10,217 nt of DNA. Origin: Ferroglobus sp. Its GTDB lineage: Archaea; Halobacteriota; Archaeoglobi; Archaeoglobales; Archaeoglobaceae. The stretch's first letter is position 1. Every line of letters begins with the position of its first letter. The notes below the pieces were generated by a model. That model did not search any database and was not told where the DNA came from. It saw only the letters and a list, made by a program, of their open reading frames with translations. The position numbers and the translations under genes are program-made. The stretch is taken from assembly GCA_015520115.1 (NCBI GenBank), contig WAQS01000068.1, forward strand, positions 1 to 10,217, given 5' to 3'. Positions 1 through 6,174 of the stretch are shown one piece after another.

Positions 1-39
1 AAAGAGGACGGCTACTGGAGGATACGGATATGGAAGTAA
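1..39 (+). CDS. 3' end of an upstream gene, probably TusA-like
   Basis: Frame 1 is open from the window edge and reads KEDGYWRIRIWK before a TAA at 37-39. It overlaps the start of the next gene by 10 bases, the same tight coupling seen elsewhere in this operon. The tail resembles the C-terminal strand of TusA-family proteins, and compares well with the end of the TusA-like protein at 5915-6136 (KEWRIVIRKR). A TusA-like sulfur carrier is therefore the best guess. Only 12 codons are visible and the active-site cysteine would lie outside the window, so the family call is inference from a very short match plus context. Confidence 0.4.
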   Translation, partial: KEDGYWRIRIWK

Positions 40-1577
40 TAAACACGGACTTAGCCATAGTGGGAGGAGGAACTGCCGGATGCTTGGCAGCTTACCAAGC
101 AAAGAAGGAAGGAATTGAATCCGTGATAGTTGATAAAGCGAACATAAGAAGGAGTGGTTGCTTAGCTCCGGGAGTTAACGCCATTTATTCCTATCTTCAC
201 GAGGGAGACAAGCCGGAAGATTACTACGAGTTCGTAAAATTTCAAGGAATGGGATTGGTAAGAAAAGATCTCGCTTTAACGCTGATAAAAGAGGTTGGTT
301 ACGCTGTAAAAATTTTGGAGGAATACGGACTGCCGATCCTATGGGAAAGGCAGGGGAGGTTCGGATTAAAGATTTACGGTGAGCACATAAAACCAATTCT
401 TGCAGACATAGCGAGGGATTCGACGGAAAACGTGCTCGAACACCACTACTCAGTGGAGCTTGGAGTTGAAGACGGAGTTTGCGGAGTTTACGCTTTTGAT
501 TTGAAAAACGAAGAAATCGTTTTTGTAAAGGCTAAAGCTGTTTTGATAGCCACCGGCGGAGCGAGCGGACTGTACAGCAGCTACACGGTTCCTTGGTATC
601 CTCCGGGCAATGCTGGAAGCGGCTTCTCTTTAGCCATAAGAGCCGGAGCTGAGATGACGAGTTTGGAGATAAGATTCATCCCTCCGAGGATAAAAGACGT
701 GAACAGTCCCATTGGCGTCACTGCCGTTGGCTTAAAGGCTCCGTTGATAAATTCGAAAGGAGAAGAATTCATGAAAAAGAAGTACGCTGAATTTGGAGGA
801 GAGACTGCTCCGATAGCGATAAGAGCTTACGCTCCGACTAAAGAAATTCTTGAAGGAAACTTCCCGATATATCTCGATACGAGGGGTGTTGAAGAGGATA
901 AGTTCGAGGAACTGATTAAACTCTACCTAAACGCTTGGCCTTTATTTTACCTCTTCGTAAAGGCGAGGGGAATAGATTTAAAGGAGAAGCTGCTCGAAGT
1001 CCAGCCCTCCGAACCTTATCTAACAGCTTCCCACACAATAGCTGGAATATGGGTTGACGAAAAAAGAATGACGAGCGTGAAGTACCTCTTCGCTGCTGGA
1101 GATGCTGCCGGAGGAGTGCCTTTGAAACACGTTGGCGGAGCTTTGGCTGAGGGAATCATAGCTGCGAGAGAAGCTGCAAAGATAAAGAGAACAAACGATT
1201 ACAAACCAGAAGAGTTGAAGTTGGAATTCGAAGGATACCACTGGAAGAACGCTGAGGAGAGAATGAAGTTCGTTCTCGATCACTACGCCGGAGGTTTGCC
1301 GAGGTTTTACATCTATAACGAAGCCTCCGCAAGTTACGCTCTGAGTGAGGTGGAAAAACTCCTTAAATTAAAGCTTGGAGGAGAGCCGCTTAGGGTTTTC
1401 GAAACAAGAGACAGGCTTGTTGTTGCCAAGGCAATGCTTCACCACATGATAGAGAGAAGAGAGACGAGAATGCCCCCGTTCCAGATGAGAAGCGATTATC
1501 CGGAGTTAAGCAATTCAAACTACATGCTCGTTTCGAAGTTTGGGGAAAAAGTGACCTTCAGGAGGGAGTACGTGTGA
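30..1577 (+). CDS. aprA: AprA-like FAD flavoprotein (short APS reductase alpha subunit homologue)
   Basis: Probable catalytic flavoprotein of an adenylylsulfate (APS) reductase, which interconverts APS and sulfite plus AMP using electrons from the ferredoxin encoded next. The 515-residue protein has an N-terminal FAD site (IVGGGTAG, residues 10-17), an RRSG segment at 40-43 followed by PGVNAI, and a second FAD segment LFAAGDAAGG in the C-terminal half. From memory of the family, EIRFIPPRIKD (Arg215) and TASHTIAGIW (His335) align with the AprA regions carrying the substrate-binding Arg and His. Dissimilatory AprA is usually about 620-690 residues, so this one is clearly shorter. The ATG at 30 has a GGAGGA site at 17-22. 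The neighbours aprB and sat support an APS role over a generic fumarate-reductase-type flavoprotein. Whether it acts in sulfate assimilation, respiration or sulfite oxidation cannot be read from the sequence. Confidence 0.82.
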   Translation: MEVINTDLAIVGGGTAGCLAAYQAKKEGIESVIVDKANIRRSGCLAPGVNAIYSYLHEGDKPEDYYEFVKFQGMGLVRKDLALTLIKEVGYAVKILEEYGLPILWERQGRFGLKIYGEHIKPILADIARDSTENVLEHHYSVELGVEDGVCGVYAFDLKNEEIVFVKAKAVLIATGGASGLYSSYTVPWYPPGNAGSGFSLAIRAGAEMTSLEIRFIPPRIKDVNSPIGVTAVGLKAPLINSKGEEFMKKKYAEFGGETAPIAIRAYAPTKEILEGNFPIYLDTRGVEEDKFEELIKLYLNAWPLFYLFVKARGIDLKEKLLEVQPSEPYLTASHTIAGIWVDEKRMTSVKYLFAAGDAAGGVPLKHVGGALAEGIIAAREAAKIKRTNDYKPEELKLEFEGYHWKNAEERMKFVLDHYAGGLPRFYIYNEASASYALSEVEKLLKLKLGGEPLRVFETRDRLVVAKAMLHHMIERRETRMPPFQMRSDYPELSNSNYMLVSKFGEKVTFRREYV

Positions 1578-1867
1578 TAAAGATTTACAGAGAGAAGTGC
1601 ATCTCCTGCGGGAAATGCGAGAAAATATGCCCGTCTTCAGCCATAAAAATGAACGAGTTTCCTGAGCTTGCTTATCCAGATAAATGCTGGCACTGCACCG
1701 CATGCATTAAAGAGTGTCCGGCAAAAGCGATAACACTCCTCCTTCCTCCTCACGTGGGAGATCAGAGGTACGAGCTTTTAGCTTGGAAAGACGGAAAGGA
1801 GATGGTGTTTCAGATTCTTTTCGAAGGGGAAGTTGTAGAGGAAAAAAGGATACTGGTGAGAAAATGA
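1574..1867 (+). CDS. aprB: AprB-like 2x[4Fe-4S] ferredoxin subunit (short)
   Basis: Small iron-sulfur protein of 97 residues, the likely electron-transfer partner of the AprA-like flavoprotein. It has two standard four-cysteine motifs, C9-x2-C12-x2-C15-x3-C19-P and C38-x2-C41-x2-C44-x3-C48-P, each able to hold a [4Fe-4S] cluster. The second begins CWHC, keeping the Trp after the first cysteine as in known AprB (CWEC). Known AprB has an enlarged loop in the first motif; this one has plain ferredoxin spacing. The segment after the clusters, containing ELLAWKDGKEMVFQILF, matches the beta-sheet part of AprB, but the long C-terminal tail that wraps around AprA in dissimilatory enzymes is absent (usual length about 150). 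It starts at a GTG overlapping the aprA stop (GTGA), with AGGAGGG at 1560-1566 as ribosome site. A generic ferredoxin is the alternative, but the position between aprA and sat argues against it. Confidence 0.82.
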   Translation: MIKIYREKCISCGKCEKICPSSAIKMNEFPELAYPDKCWHCTACIKECPAKAITLLLPPHVGDQRYELLAWKDGKEMVFQILFEGEVVEEKRILVRK

Positions 1868-2991
1868 TCAAGCCCCATGGCGGAAAACTCGTAAAGAGGA
1901 TAGCTAACGAAAGAATTAGGGAGGAAGCCAAGGAGCTTGAGAAGATAGAGGTTAGAAGAGAAGTCGCCTTGGATGTGGAAAACATAGGCTTCGGAGTTTA
2001 CAGCCCGTTGGAGGGTTTTATGTGCAGCGATGACTTCGAAAGCGTTTTGTGGGAGAGGAGACTTTCCAACGGCTTAAGCTGGACGATTCCAATAGTTCTC
2101 GACGCAGAAGGAAAAGAGGGGGAAAGCTACGCATTGGTTTGCGATGGAAAAATAGTGGGAGTTATCGAAGTGGAAGATGTTTACAGCTACGATAAGAAAG
2201 AATACGCAAGATGCGTTTTTAAAACAACCGATATAGAGCATCCGGGGGTTAGAAGGGTTTACGAGATGAAAGACACGCTCCTCGGAGGGAAAATTTGGTT
2301 TATCGAAAGCATCGACAACAGATTCAGAAATTACGACTTTAAGCCCGAGCAGACAAGAGAAATTTTCAAGAAGTGGGATTATGTCGTGGCTTTCCAAACA
2401 AGGAATGCTCCACATTTAGGGCACGAATACGTGCAAAAGATAGCTTTAATGGCTGTAGAAGCTTTTACTGGAGGTAACGCCGGATTGTTTATCAATCCGG
2501 TGATAGGGAGAAAGAAGAAGGGGGACTTTAAGGATGAGGTAATAATAAAGGCGTACGAAGCTTTAATAGAGAGGTACTATCCGACCGATAAGGTTTTTCT
2601 CGGGATATGGAAGACGGAAATGCGCTACGCCGGTCCAAGAGAGGCGGTTTTGCATGCGATAGTGAGGCAGAATTTTGGATGTACGCATTTCATAGTTGGA
2701 AGAGACCATGCTGGAGTTGGGAGCTATTACAAGCCCTACGAAGCCCATGAAATGCTGAAGGAGCATGAAGATTTGGAGATAAAGCCGCTGTTCTTCAAGG
2801 AATTTCACTGCTGCGATAAATGCGGGGTAATAAGCAAAAGCGTTTGCCCCCACAACGGCAGGGAGTTCAGCGGAACCTATGTCAGAAACTGTTTAATATG
2901 CGGCGTGAGGTGCGAGTTTATAAGAGACGAGGTGCTTGAAGTAATTTCATCCTTCGAAGACCCCTTCGTCGGTGAGGAGAATGGAAGCTGA
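1864..2991 (+). CDS. sat: Sulfate adenylyltransferase (ATP sulfurylase)
   Basis: Catalyses ATP + sulfate to APS + pyrophosphate, or the reverse. The 375-residue protein starts MIKPHGGKLV, the usual opening of Sat, at an ATG overlapping the aprB stop (ATGA). An open frame continues upstream to 1714 but lies inside aprB and is not a plausible start. Catalytic motifs are intact: QTRN at 178-181 leading into HLGH (His184, His187) and VGRDHAGVG at 278-286. A zinc-type segment holds C316, C317, C320 and C328-P-H330. Three further cysteines (C343, C346, C350) sit near the C-terminus, where I expect Met, Gly and Pro residues in typical Sat, so a second metal site or disulfides are possible. There is no APS kinase domain. 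Its place directly after aprAB and before a TusA-like gene indicates a sulfate/APS/sulfite module. Confidence 0.95.
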   Translation: MIKPHGGKLVKRIANERIREEAKELEKIEVRREVALDVENIGFGVYSPLEGFMCSDDFESVLWERRLSNGLSWTIPIVLDAEGKEGESYALVCDGKIVGVIEVEDVYSYDKKEYARCVFKTTDIEHPGVRRVYEMKDTLLGGKIWFIESIDNRFRNYDFKPEQTREIFKKWDYVVAFQTRNAPHLGHEYVQKIALMAVEAFTGGNAGLFINPVIGRKKKGDFKDEVIIKAYEALIERYYPTDKVFLGIWKTEMRYAGPREAVLHAIVRQNFGCTHFIVGRDHAGVGSYYKPYEAHEMLKEHEDLEIKPLFFKEFHCCDKCGVISKSVCPHNGREFSGTYVRNCLICGVRCEFIRDEVLEVISSFEDPFVGEENGS

Positions 2992-3196
2992 CAGAGTTTT
3001 AGATTTAAGCGGAGAAGTCTGCCCGGTAACGGCGATAAAAACAAGAGCTGAATTCAACAAATTAAAGGAAGGGGAAACGTTAAAAGTTATATTCACGTCA
3101 AAGAAATCGGCAGAGAGCGTTGGAGCAGAATTCAGAAAAAATTTGGTTAAAGCCTACGTCGACGGAAACAAATACATACTGATCCTCAGGAAGTGA
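2981..3196 (+). CDS. TusA/SirA-family sulfur carrier, CPxT variant
   Basis: Small TusA-family protein of 71 residues, expected to carry persulfide sulfur on a cysteine and hand it to partners. The family signature is in LDLSGEVCPVTAIK, with C14 as the likely sulfur-bearing residue. The usual motif is CPxP; here it is CPVT, with Thr in place of the second Pro, as in the other TusA-like gene at 5915. The start is taken as the ATG at 2981, preceded by GGTGAG at 2971-2976, rather than the GTG at 2972, which lies within that ribosome site. It overlaps the end of sat by 11 bases and is followed four bases later by the DsrE-like gene, so it is translated as part of the same operon. TusA plus DsrE partners are typical of sulfur relay pathways; the exact donor and acceptor are unknown. 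Confidence 0.85.
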   Translation: MEADRVLDLSGEVCPVTAIKTRAEFNKLKEGETLKVIFTSKKSAESVGAEFRKNLVKAYVDGNKYILILRK

Positions 3197-3200
3197 AAGC

Positions 3201-3581
3201 ATGATCTCCATAATAGTTCACAGCGGTGAGTGGGATAGGATATACCACGCTTTCAGCATTGCCTCAACCTACTCGGCTTTGGACAAAAAAGTGAAGATCT
3301 TCCTAACCTACTGGGCAATAGAAAGCATAGCAAGAGGAAAATTCGACTGCGGAAGCGAGGAGAAGAACGAGAAGATAAGGAAGGGAATGAACGAGGGAAA
3401 AATTAAAACCCTTGATGAGATGGTCAAGCTCGGAAAAGAGTTCGGCAACGTTGAAGTCATAGTTTGCAGCGGAAGCATGGAAGTTCTCGGAATAAAAGAA
3501 GAAGAACTCCCAGACTGGGTCGACAGGGTTGGCGGACTGGCGGAACAGCTTATTGAGGCAGAGAAAGTAATTTTCATTTAA
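3201..3581 (+). CDS. DsrE/DsrE2-like sulfur-relay protein
   Basis: 126-residue protein of the DsrE/DsrF/DrsH-like superfamily, which works with TusA in cytoplasmic sulfur transfer. An N-terminal strand (MISIIVHSG) leads into an alpha/beta fold. KVKIFLTYWAIESI matches the conserved F-F-T-F-W-G-L-like segment of DsrE2-type proteins, and VIVCSGSMEVLGIKEEEL carries the conserved cysteine (C89). A second cysteine, C50, lies in the loop GKFDCGS and could form a disulfide or trisulfide pair with C89; that pairing is a guess. No membrane helix is evident. It is the last gene of the sulfate operon, four bases after the TusA-like gene, and is followed by an inverted repeat and a new promoter. I am confident of the family; the partner and the direction of transfer are inferred. 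Confidence 0.82.
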   Translation: MISIIVHSGEWDRIYHAFSIASTYSALDKKVKIFLTYWAIESIARGKFDCGSEEKNEKIRKGMNEGKIKTLDEMVKLGKEFGNVEVIVCSGSMEVLGIKEEELPDWVDRVGGLAEQLIEAEKVIFI

Positions 3582-3596
3582 TTACTATTTGTAATT
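3580..3596. repeat. Inverted repeat at the end of the sulfate operon
   Basis: AATTAC at 3580-3585 and GTAATT at 3591-3596 are perfect 6-base arms around a TATTT loop. It begins at the dsrE-like stop codon. It may be a weak terminator hairpin, although no long T-run follows, or an upstream operator of the next promoter. Confidence 0.4.
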
Positions 3597-3606
3597 TAAC
3601 GCTGAC

Positions 3607-3644
3607 AGAAAATTATATATACATATTATCGTAAACGCTGTTAC
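3607..3644 (+). promoter_or_regulatory. Archaeal promoter of the threonine-synthase-like operon
   Basis: A TATA box TTATATA lies at 3613-3619, preceded by a purine/A-rich stretch (AGAAAA, 3607-3612) suited to a TFB recognition element. Transcription would start about 25 bases downstream, close to the ATG at 3645. No GGAGG or GGTGA site precedes that ATG, so the mRNA is probably leaderless. The sequence marks the start of a separate operon although the same sulfur theme continues. Confidence 0.7.
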
Positions 3645-4859
3645 ATGAAGGTGATCGGGCTTAAGTGTAGAATATGCGGTAAGGAATTTCCAGCCGAGGC
3701 TTTATACACTTGCGATAACTGTTTTGGACCCCTTGAGGTTGTGTACGACTGGGAGTGGATTAAGGAGAACGTTAGCAAGGAGAAAATAGAAAAAGGTCCT
3801 AAGACTTTGTGGAGGTACAAGGATTTTCTTCCAGTTGATGCTGAGCCGGTAGATCTCGGAGCCGGATACACGAGGTTCATAAAGGCTGAAAACCTTGGAG
3901 AAGTGCTGGGACTTAAGAACCTATATTTGATAGATGATTCAACGAATCCAACTTACTCGTTCAAAGACAGAGTCGTTAGTGTTGCGGTGACGAAAGCTAA
4001 AGAGTTCGGAATGAAAGCTCTTGGTTGCGCTTCGACCGGCAACTTAGCCGGAAGCTTAGCAGCTCATGCAGCTAAAGCGAAGATGCCAGCTTACATCTTC
4101 GTTCCTGCGGGAATTGAGAAGAACAAAATTATTCAGGCGTTGGTTCACGGAGCTAAGGTTATCGAAGTGGAAGGCACCTATGATGATGCCAACAGGTTAG
4201 CTACGGAGGTGGCTGAAGAACATCCAGACTGGGGATTCGTGAACATAAATCTCCGCCCCTACTATGCCGAGGGAAGCAAAACTCTCGCTTACGAAACTGC
4301 CGAAAGACTTGGATGGGAGCTTCCAGATCAAGTCGTTGTGCCAATGGCTTCCGGAGCTTTGCTCTGCGCAATACACAGAGGTTTCAAGGATCTCGTGAGG
4401 GTTGGACTCGTGGATGAGAAGGATGTAATCTTCAACGGATGCCAGCCAGAGGGATTTCCGATAGTTAGGGCTGTGAAGGAAGGAAAGCCCGTCACACCTA
4501 TAAGGGAAATCAAAACAATCGTCCACAGCTTGGCAATAGGTAATCCCGCTGATGGCATTTTCGCTAAAGAGATAATAGAGAAGAGCGGCGGTTACGCTGA
4601 AGATCCGAGCGATTTGGAGGTGATAGAGGCTGTCAAGCTGCTTGCGAAGACCGAGGGAATATTTACCGAACTCGCCGGAGGAGTTACTGTAGCTGGATTA
4701 AAAAGGTTGGTCGAAGATGGAAGAATTGATAAGAGCGATGTAGTAGTTATATACTTGACCGGAAACGGATTGAAGACATCCGAAGCTTTGGTTGATTACC
4801 TTGAAACAACGGTAAGGATAAAACCGAGGCTCGAAGAATTTGAGGAGGTGGTGGCTTGA
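3645..4859 (+). CDS. thrC: Threonine-synthase-family PLP enzyme with zinc ribbon, possibly a cysteine/homocysteine synthase
   Basis: 404-residue fold-type II PLP enzyme of the threonine synthase family. The N-terminus has a zinc ribbon C8-x2-C11-x11-C23-x2-C26, common in archaeal members. The PLP lysine is K107 in NPTYSFKDR, ASTGNLAGSLAAH is the substrate/phosphate loop, and the C-terminal half has HSLAIGNPADG, EGIFTELAGGV and LTGNGLK. Classical threonine synthase converts O-phosphohomoserine to threonine. Here the enzyme heads an operon with a MoaD/ThiS-like carrier, an activating enzyme and a TusA, which points instead to sulfur-dependent chemistry such as cysteine from O-phosphoserine or homocysteine from an activated homoserine, with a protein thiocarboxylate as sulfur donor. 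Tyr in NPTYSFKDR (often Gly) and Leu in TELAGG (often Pro) fit a divergent paralogue. Fold and cofactor are secure; the substrate is not. The symbol denotes the family. Confidence 0.8.
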   Translation: MKVIGLKCRICGKEFPAEALYTCDNCFGPLEVVYDWEWIKENVSKEKIEKGPKTLWRYKDFLPVDAEPVDLGAGYTRFIKAENLGEVLGLKNLYLIDDSTNPTYSFKDRVVSVAVTKAKEFGMKALGCASTGNLAGSLAAHAAKAKMPAYIFVPAGIEKNKIIQALVHGAKVIEVEGTYDDANRLATEVAEEHPDWGFVNINLRPYYAEGSKTLAYETAERLGWELPDQVVVPMASGALLCAIHRGFKDLVRVGLVDEKDVIFNGCQPEGFPIVRAVKEGKPVTPIREIKTIVHSLAIGNPADGIFAKEIIEKSGGYAEDPSDLEVIEAVKLLAKTEGIFTELAGGVTVAGLKRLVEDGRIDKSDVVVIYLTGNGLKTSEALVDYLETTVRIKPRLEEFEEVVA

Positions 4860-5125
4860 TAAAAGTAAAGTTCCCGTCAGTATTTACTCAGATAACGAAG
4901 GAGAGGAAAGTAGAGGTCGAAAACGTCGGAACCGTAAGAGAGCTCCTCGACAAGCTCTTCGAAAAGTATCCCCAGCTGAAAGAAAGGTTAATTAAAGATG
5001 GGGAACTAACTCCTTTCATAAACATATTTGTGAACGGAGAAGACATAAGGTACTTGAAAGGGCTGGACACCGAACTTAAAGACGGGGACGAAGTAACATT
5101 TATCCCAGCAATTTCCGGTGGTTGA
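4856..5125 (+). CDS. moaD: MoaD/ThiS-type ubiquitin-like sulfur carrier ending in Gly-Gly
   Basis: 89-residue beta-grasp protein. It begins IKVKFPSVF, includes NVGTVRELLDKLFEKYP, and ends VTFIPAISGG with the Gly-Gly exactly at the C-terminus, as needed for adenylation and thiocarboxylate formation. The start is a TTG at 4856 overlapping the preceding stop (TTGA). A strong GGAGGTG site at 4844-4850 supports it, and the next gene is the matching E1-like enzyme. MoaD supplies sulfur for molybdopterin and ThiS for thiamin, while CysO and HcyS use the same chemistry for cysteine or homocysteine. Since the operon has a PLP enzyme and no molybdopterin or thiamin genes, a role in sulfur amino acid synthesis is favoured. 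It may also serve molybdenum/tungsten cofactor synthesis or archaeal protein tagging (SAMP-like). Confidence 0.88.
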   Translation: MIKVKFPSVFTQITKERKVEVENVGTVRELLDKLFEKYPQLKERLIKDGELTPFINIFVNGEDIRYLKGLDTELKDGDEVTFIPAISGG

Positions 5126-5126
5126 A

Positions 5127-5918
5127 ATGCTTACGGACGAGCAGATAAAGAGATACGCGAGACAGATAATAATGCCGGAGATAGGAGTGAAGGGTCAGCT
5201 AAAGCTACTTGAATCAAGCGTTCTTGTCGTAGGAGCCGGGGGATTGGGGAGTCCGGCCATTCAATATTTAGCCGGAGCCGGAGTTGGGAGAATAGGAATC
5301 GTAGACGGAGACGAAGTGGACATTTCCAACTTGCAGAGGCAGACAATCCATGCCGGCAATCTTGGTATGAACAAAGCCGAGTCGGCAAAAACTTTCGTGG
5401 AAAAGCTGAATCCGGATGTTAAAGTTGACGTCTATCCCTTTAATCTCACCCCAGAAAATGCGAGGGAGATTATAAGAAAGTACGACGTAGTTCTTGATTG
5501 CACCGACAACTTCGTCGCAAGATTTCTCATCAACGATGCTTGCGTTATAGAGGAAGTTTCCTTCGTCCACGCAGCAGTGCTGAGATTTGAAGGAGAGCTT
5601 ATGACCATAGTTCCAAAAGAGAGCGCTTGTTATAGATGCGTTTTCAAGCACGCTCCTCCTCCGGGAACCGTTCCGACTTGCCAAGAAGCGGGAGTTGTAG
5701 GAGCTACTGTAGGAGTGCTCGGAACGTTGCAAGCTATAGAAGCGATAAAGCTACTCCTCGGAATAGGAGAGCCGCTTGTAAACAGAATGCTCCACGTTGA
5801 TCTTCTTACTATGGACTTCACGGAATTGAAGTTGAGGAAAGATCCAGAGTGTCCAGTTTGCAGCGGAAGAGTTAAAGAGATTATTCCGGAGAAGTACGTC
5901 GAGAGCTGTCAGCTATGA
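5127..5918 (+). CDS. moeB: MoeB/ThiF/HesA-type E1-like adenylyltransferase
   Basis: 263-residue enzyme that adenylates the C-terminal glycine of the carrier encoded just upstream, preparing it to receive sulfur. It opens LTDEQIKRYARQIIMPEIG, typical of MoeB, then has the nucleotide-binding VGAGGLGSP (G36-G41) and DEVDISNLQRQ. Zinc is expected at C168-x2-C171 and C242-x2-C245. VPTCQEAGV gives the conserved cysteine C185. There is no C-terminal rhodanese domain, so sulfur must come from another protein, plausibly the TusA-like product next door. The ATG at 5127 is chosen because GGTGGT (5117-5122) precedes it at normal spacing; the GTG at 5118 falls inside that site. One base separates it from the carrier stop, and its own stop overlaps the next start (ATGA). 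Confidence 0.92.
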   Translation: MLTDEQIKRYARQIIMPEIGVKGQLKLLESSVLVVGAGGLGSPAIQYLAGAGVGRIGIVDGDEVDISNLQRQTIHAGNLGMNKAESAKTFVEKLNPDVKVDVYPFNLTPENAREIIRKYDVVLDCTDNFVARFLINDACVIEEVSFVHAAVLRFEGELMTIVPKESACYRCVFKHAPPPGTVPTCQEAGVVGATVGVLGTLQAIEAIKLLLGIGEPLVNRMLHVDLLTMDFTELKLRKDPECPVCSGRVKEIIPEKYVESCQL

Positions 5919-6136
5919 TCACCCTCGACTTGAGAGGAGAGGTCTGTCCCTTTACCTTCGTGAAGACGAAGGTAAAACTTGAAGAGCTCAAGCCAGGAGA
6001 ATTGTTAGAAGTTATTCTCGACCACGAGCCGGCTGTGAGAGATGTGCCAAGAAGCGTTGAAGCTGAAGGACACGAAGTTTTGAGCGTTGAGAAAATAAGC
6101 GACAAGGAGTGGAGAATAGTAATTAGGAAAAGGTAA
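5915..6136 (+). CDS. TusA/SirA-family sulfur carrier, CPxT variant (second copy)
   Basis: 73-residue TusA-like protein starting MITLDLRGEVCPFTFVKTK, with C11 as the likely persulfide site. As in the copy at 2981, the usual CPxP is CPxT (here CPFT). The mid-segment containing AVRDVPRSVEAEGHEV and the C-terminal strand EWRIVIRKR complete a full-length two-layer fold. Its ATG overlaps the stop of the MoeB-like gene (ATGA), so the two are translationally coupled. Since that MoeB has no rhodanese domain, this protein is a good candidate for the sulfur donor to the adenylated Gly-Gly carrier; this is inference from position. It is the last gene of the operon and is followed by a hairpin and T-run. 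Confidence 0.87.
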   Translation: MITLDLRGEVCPFTFVKTKVKLEELKPGELLEVILDHEPAVRDVPRSVEAEGHEVLSVEKISDKEWRIVIRKR

Positions 6137-6137
6137 G

Positions 6138-6174
6138 TTGTAAAGATTTTACAAGAACCCTTTTTTCTTTACAA
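6138..6174 (+). terminator. Hairpin and T-run after the second sulfur operon
   Basis: TTGTAAA (6138-6144) and TTTACAA (6148-6154) form a perfect 7-base inverted repeat with a 3-base spacer. TTTTTT (6161-6166) follows, which suits archaeal oligo-T termination. A second inverted arm, CTTTACAA at 6167-6174, can pair with TTGTAAAG at 6138-6145, enclosing the T-run, so two hairpins compete for the same left arm. The element begins two bases after the TusA stop. Confidence 0.6.

Noticed and set aside
30..1577. Succinate dehydrogenase/fumarate reductase flavoprotein
   Set aside because: The FAD fold is shared, but the RRSG and EIRFIPPR segments and the aprB and sat neighbours fit APS reductase better.
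1714..1863. N-terminal extension of sat, giving a 425-residue protein
   Set aside because: It lies wholly inside aprB in another frame, is low in Sat-like sequence, and MIKPHGGKLV at 1864 is the normal Sat start with an ATGA overlap.
5268..5732. 154-codon minus-strand open frame inside moeB
   Set aside because: The plus strand encodes all MoeB motifs; the antisense product has no recognisable domain.
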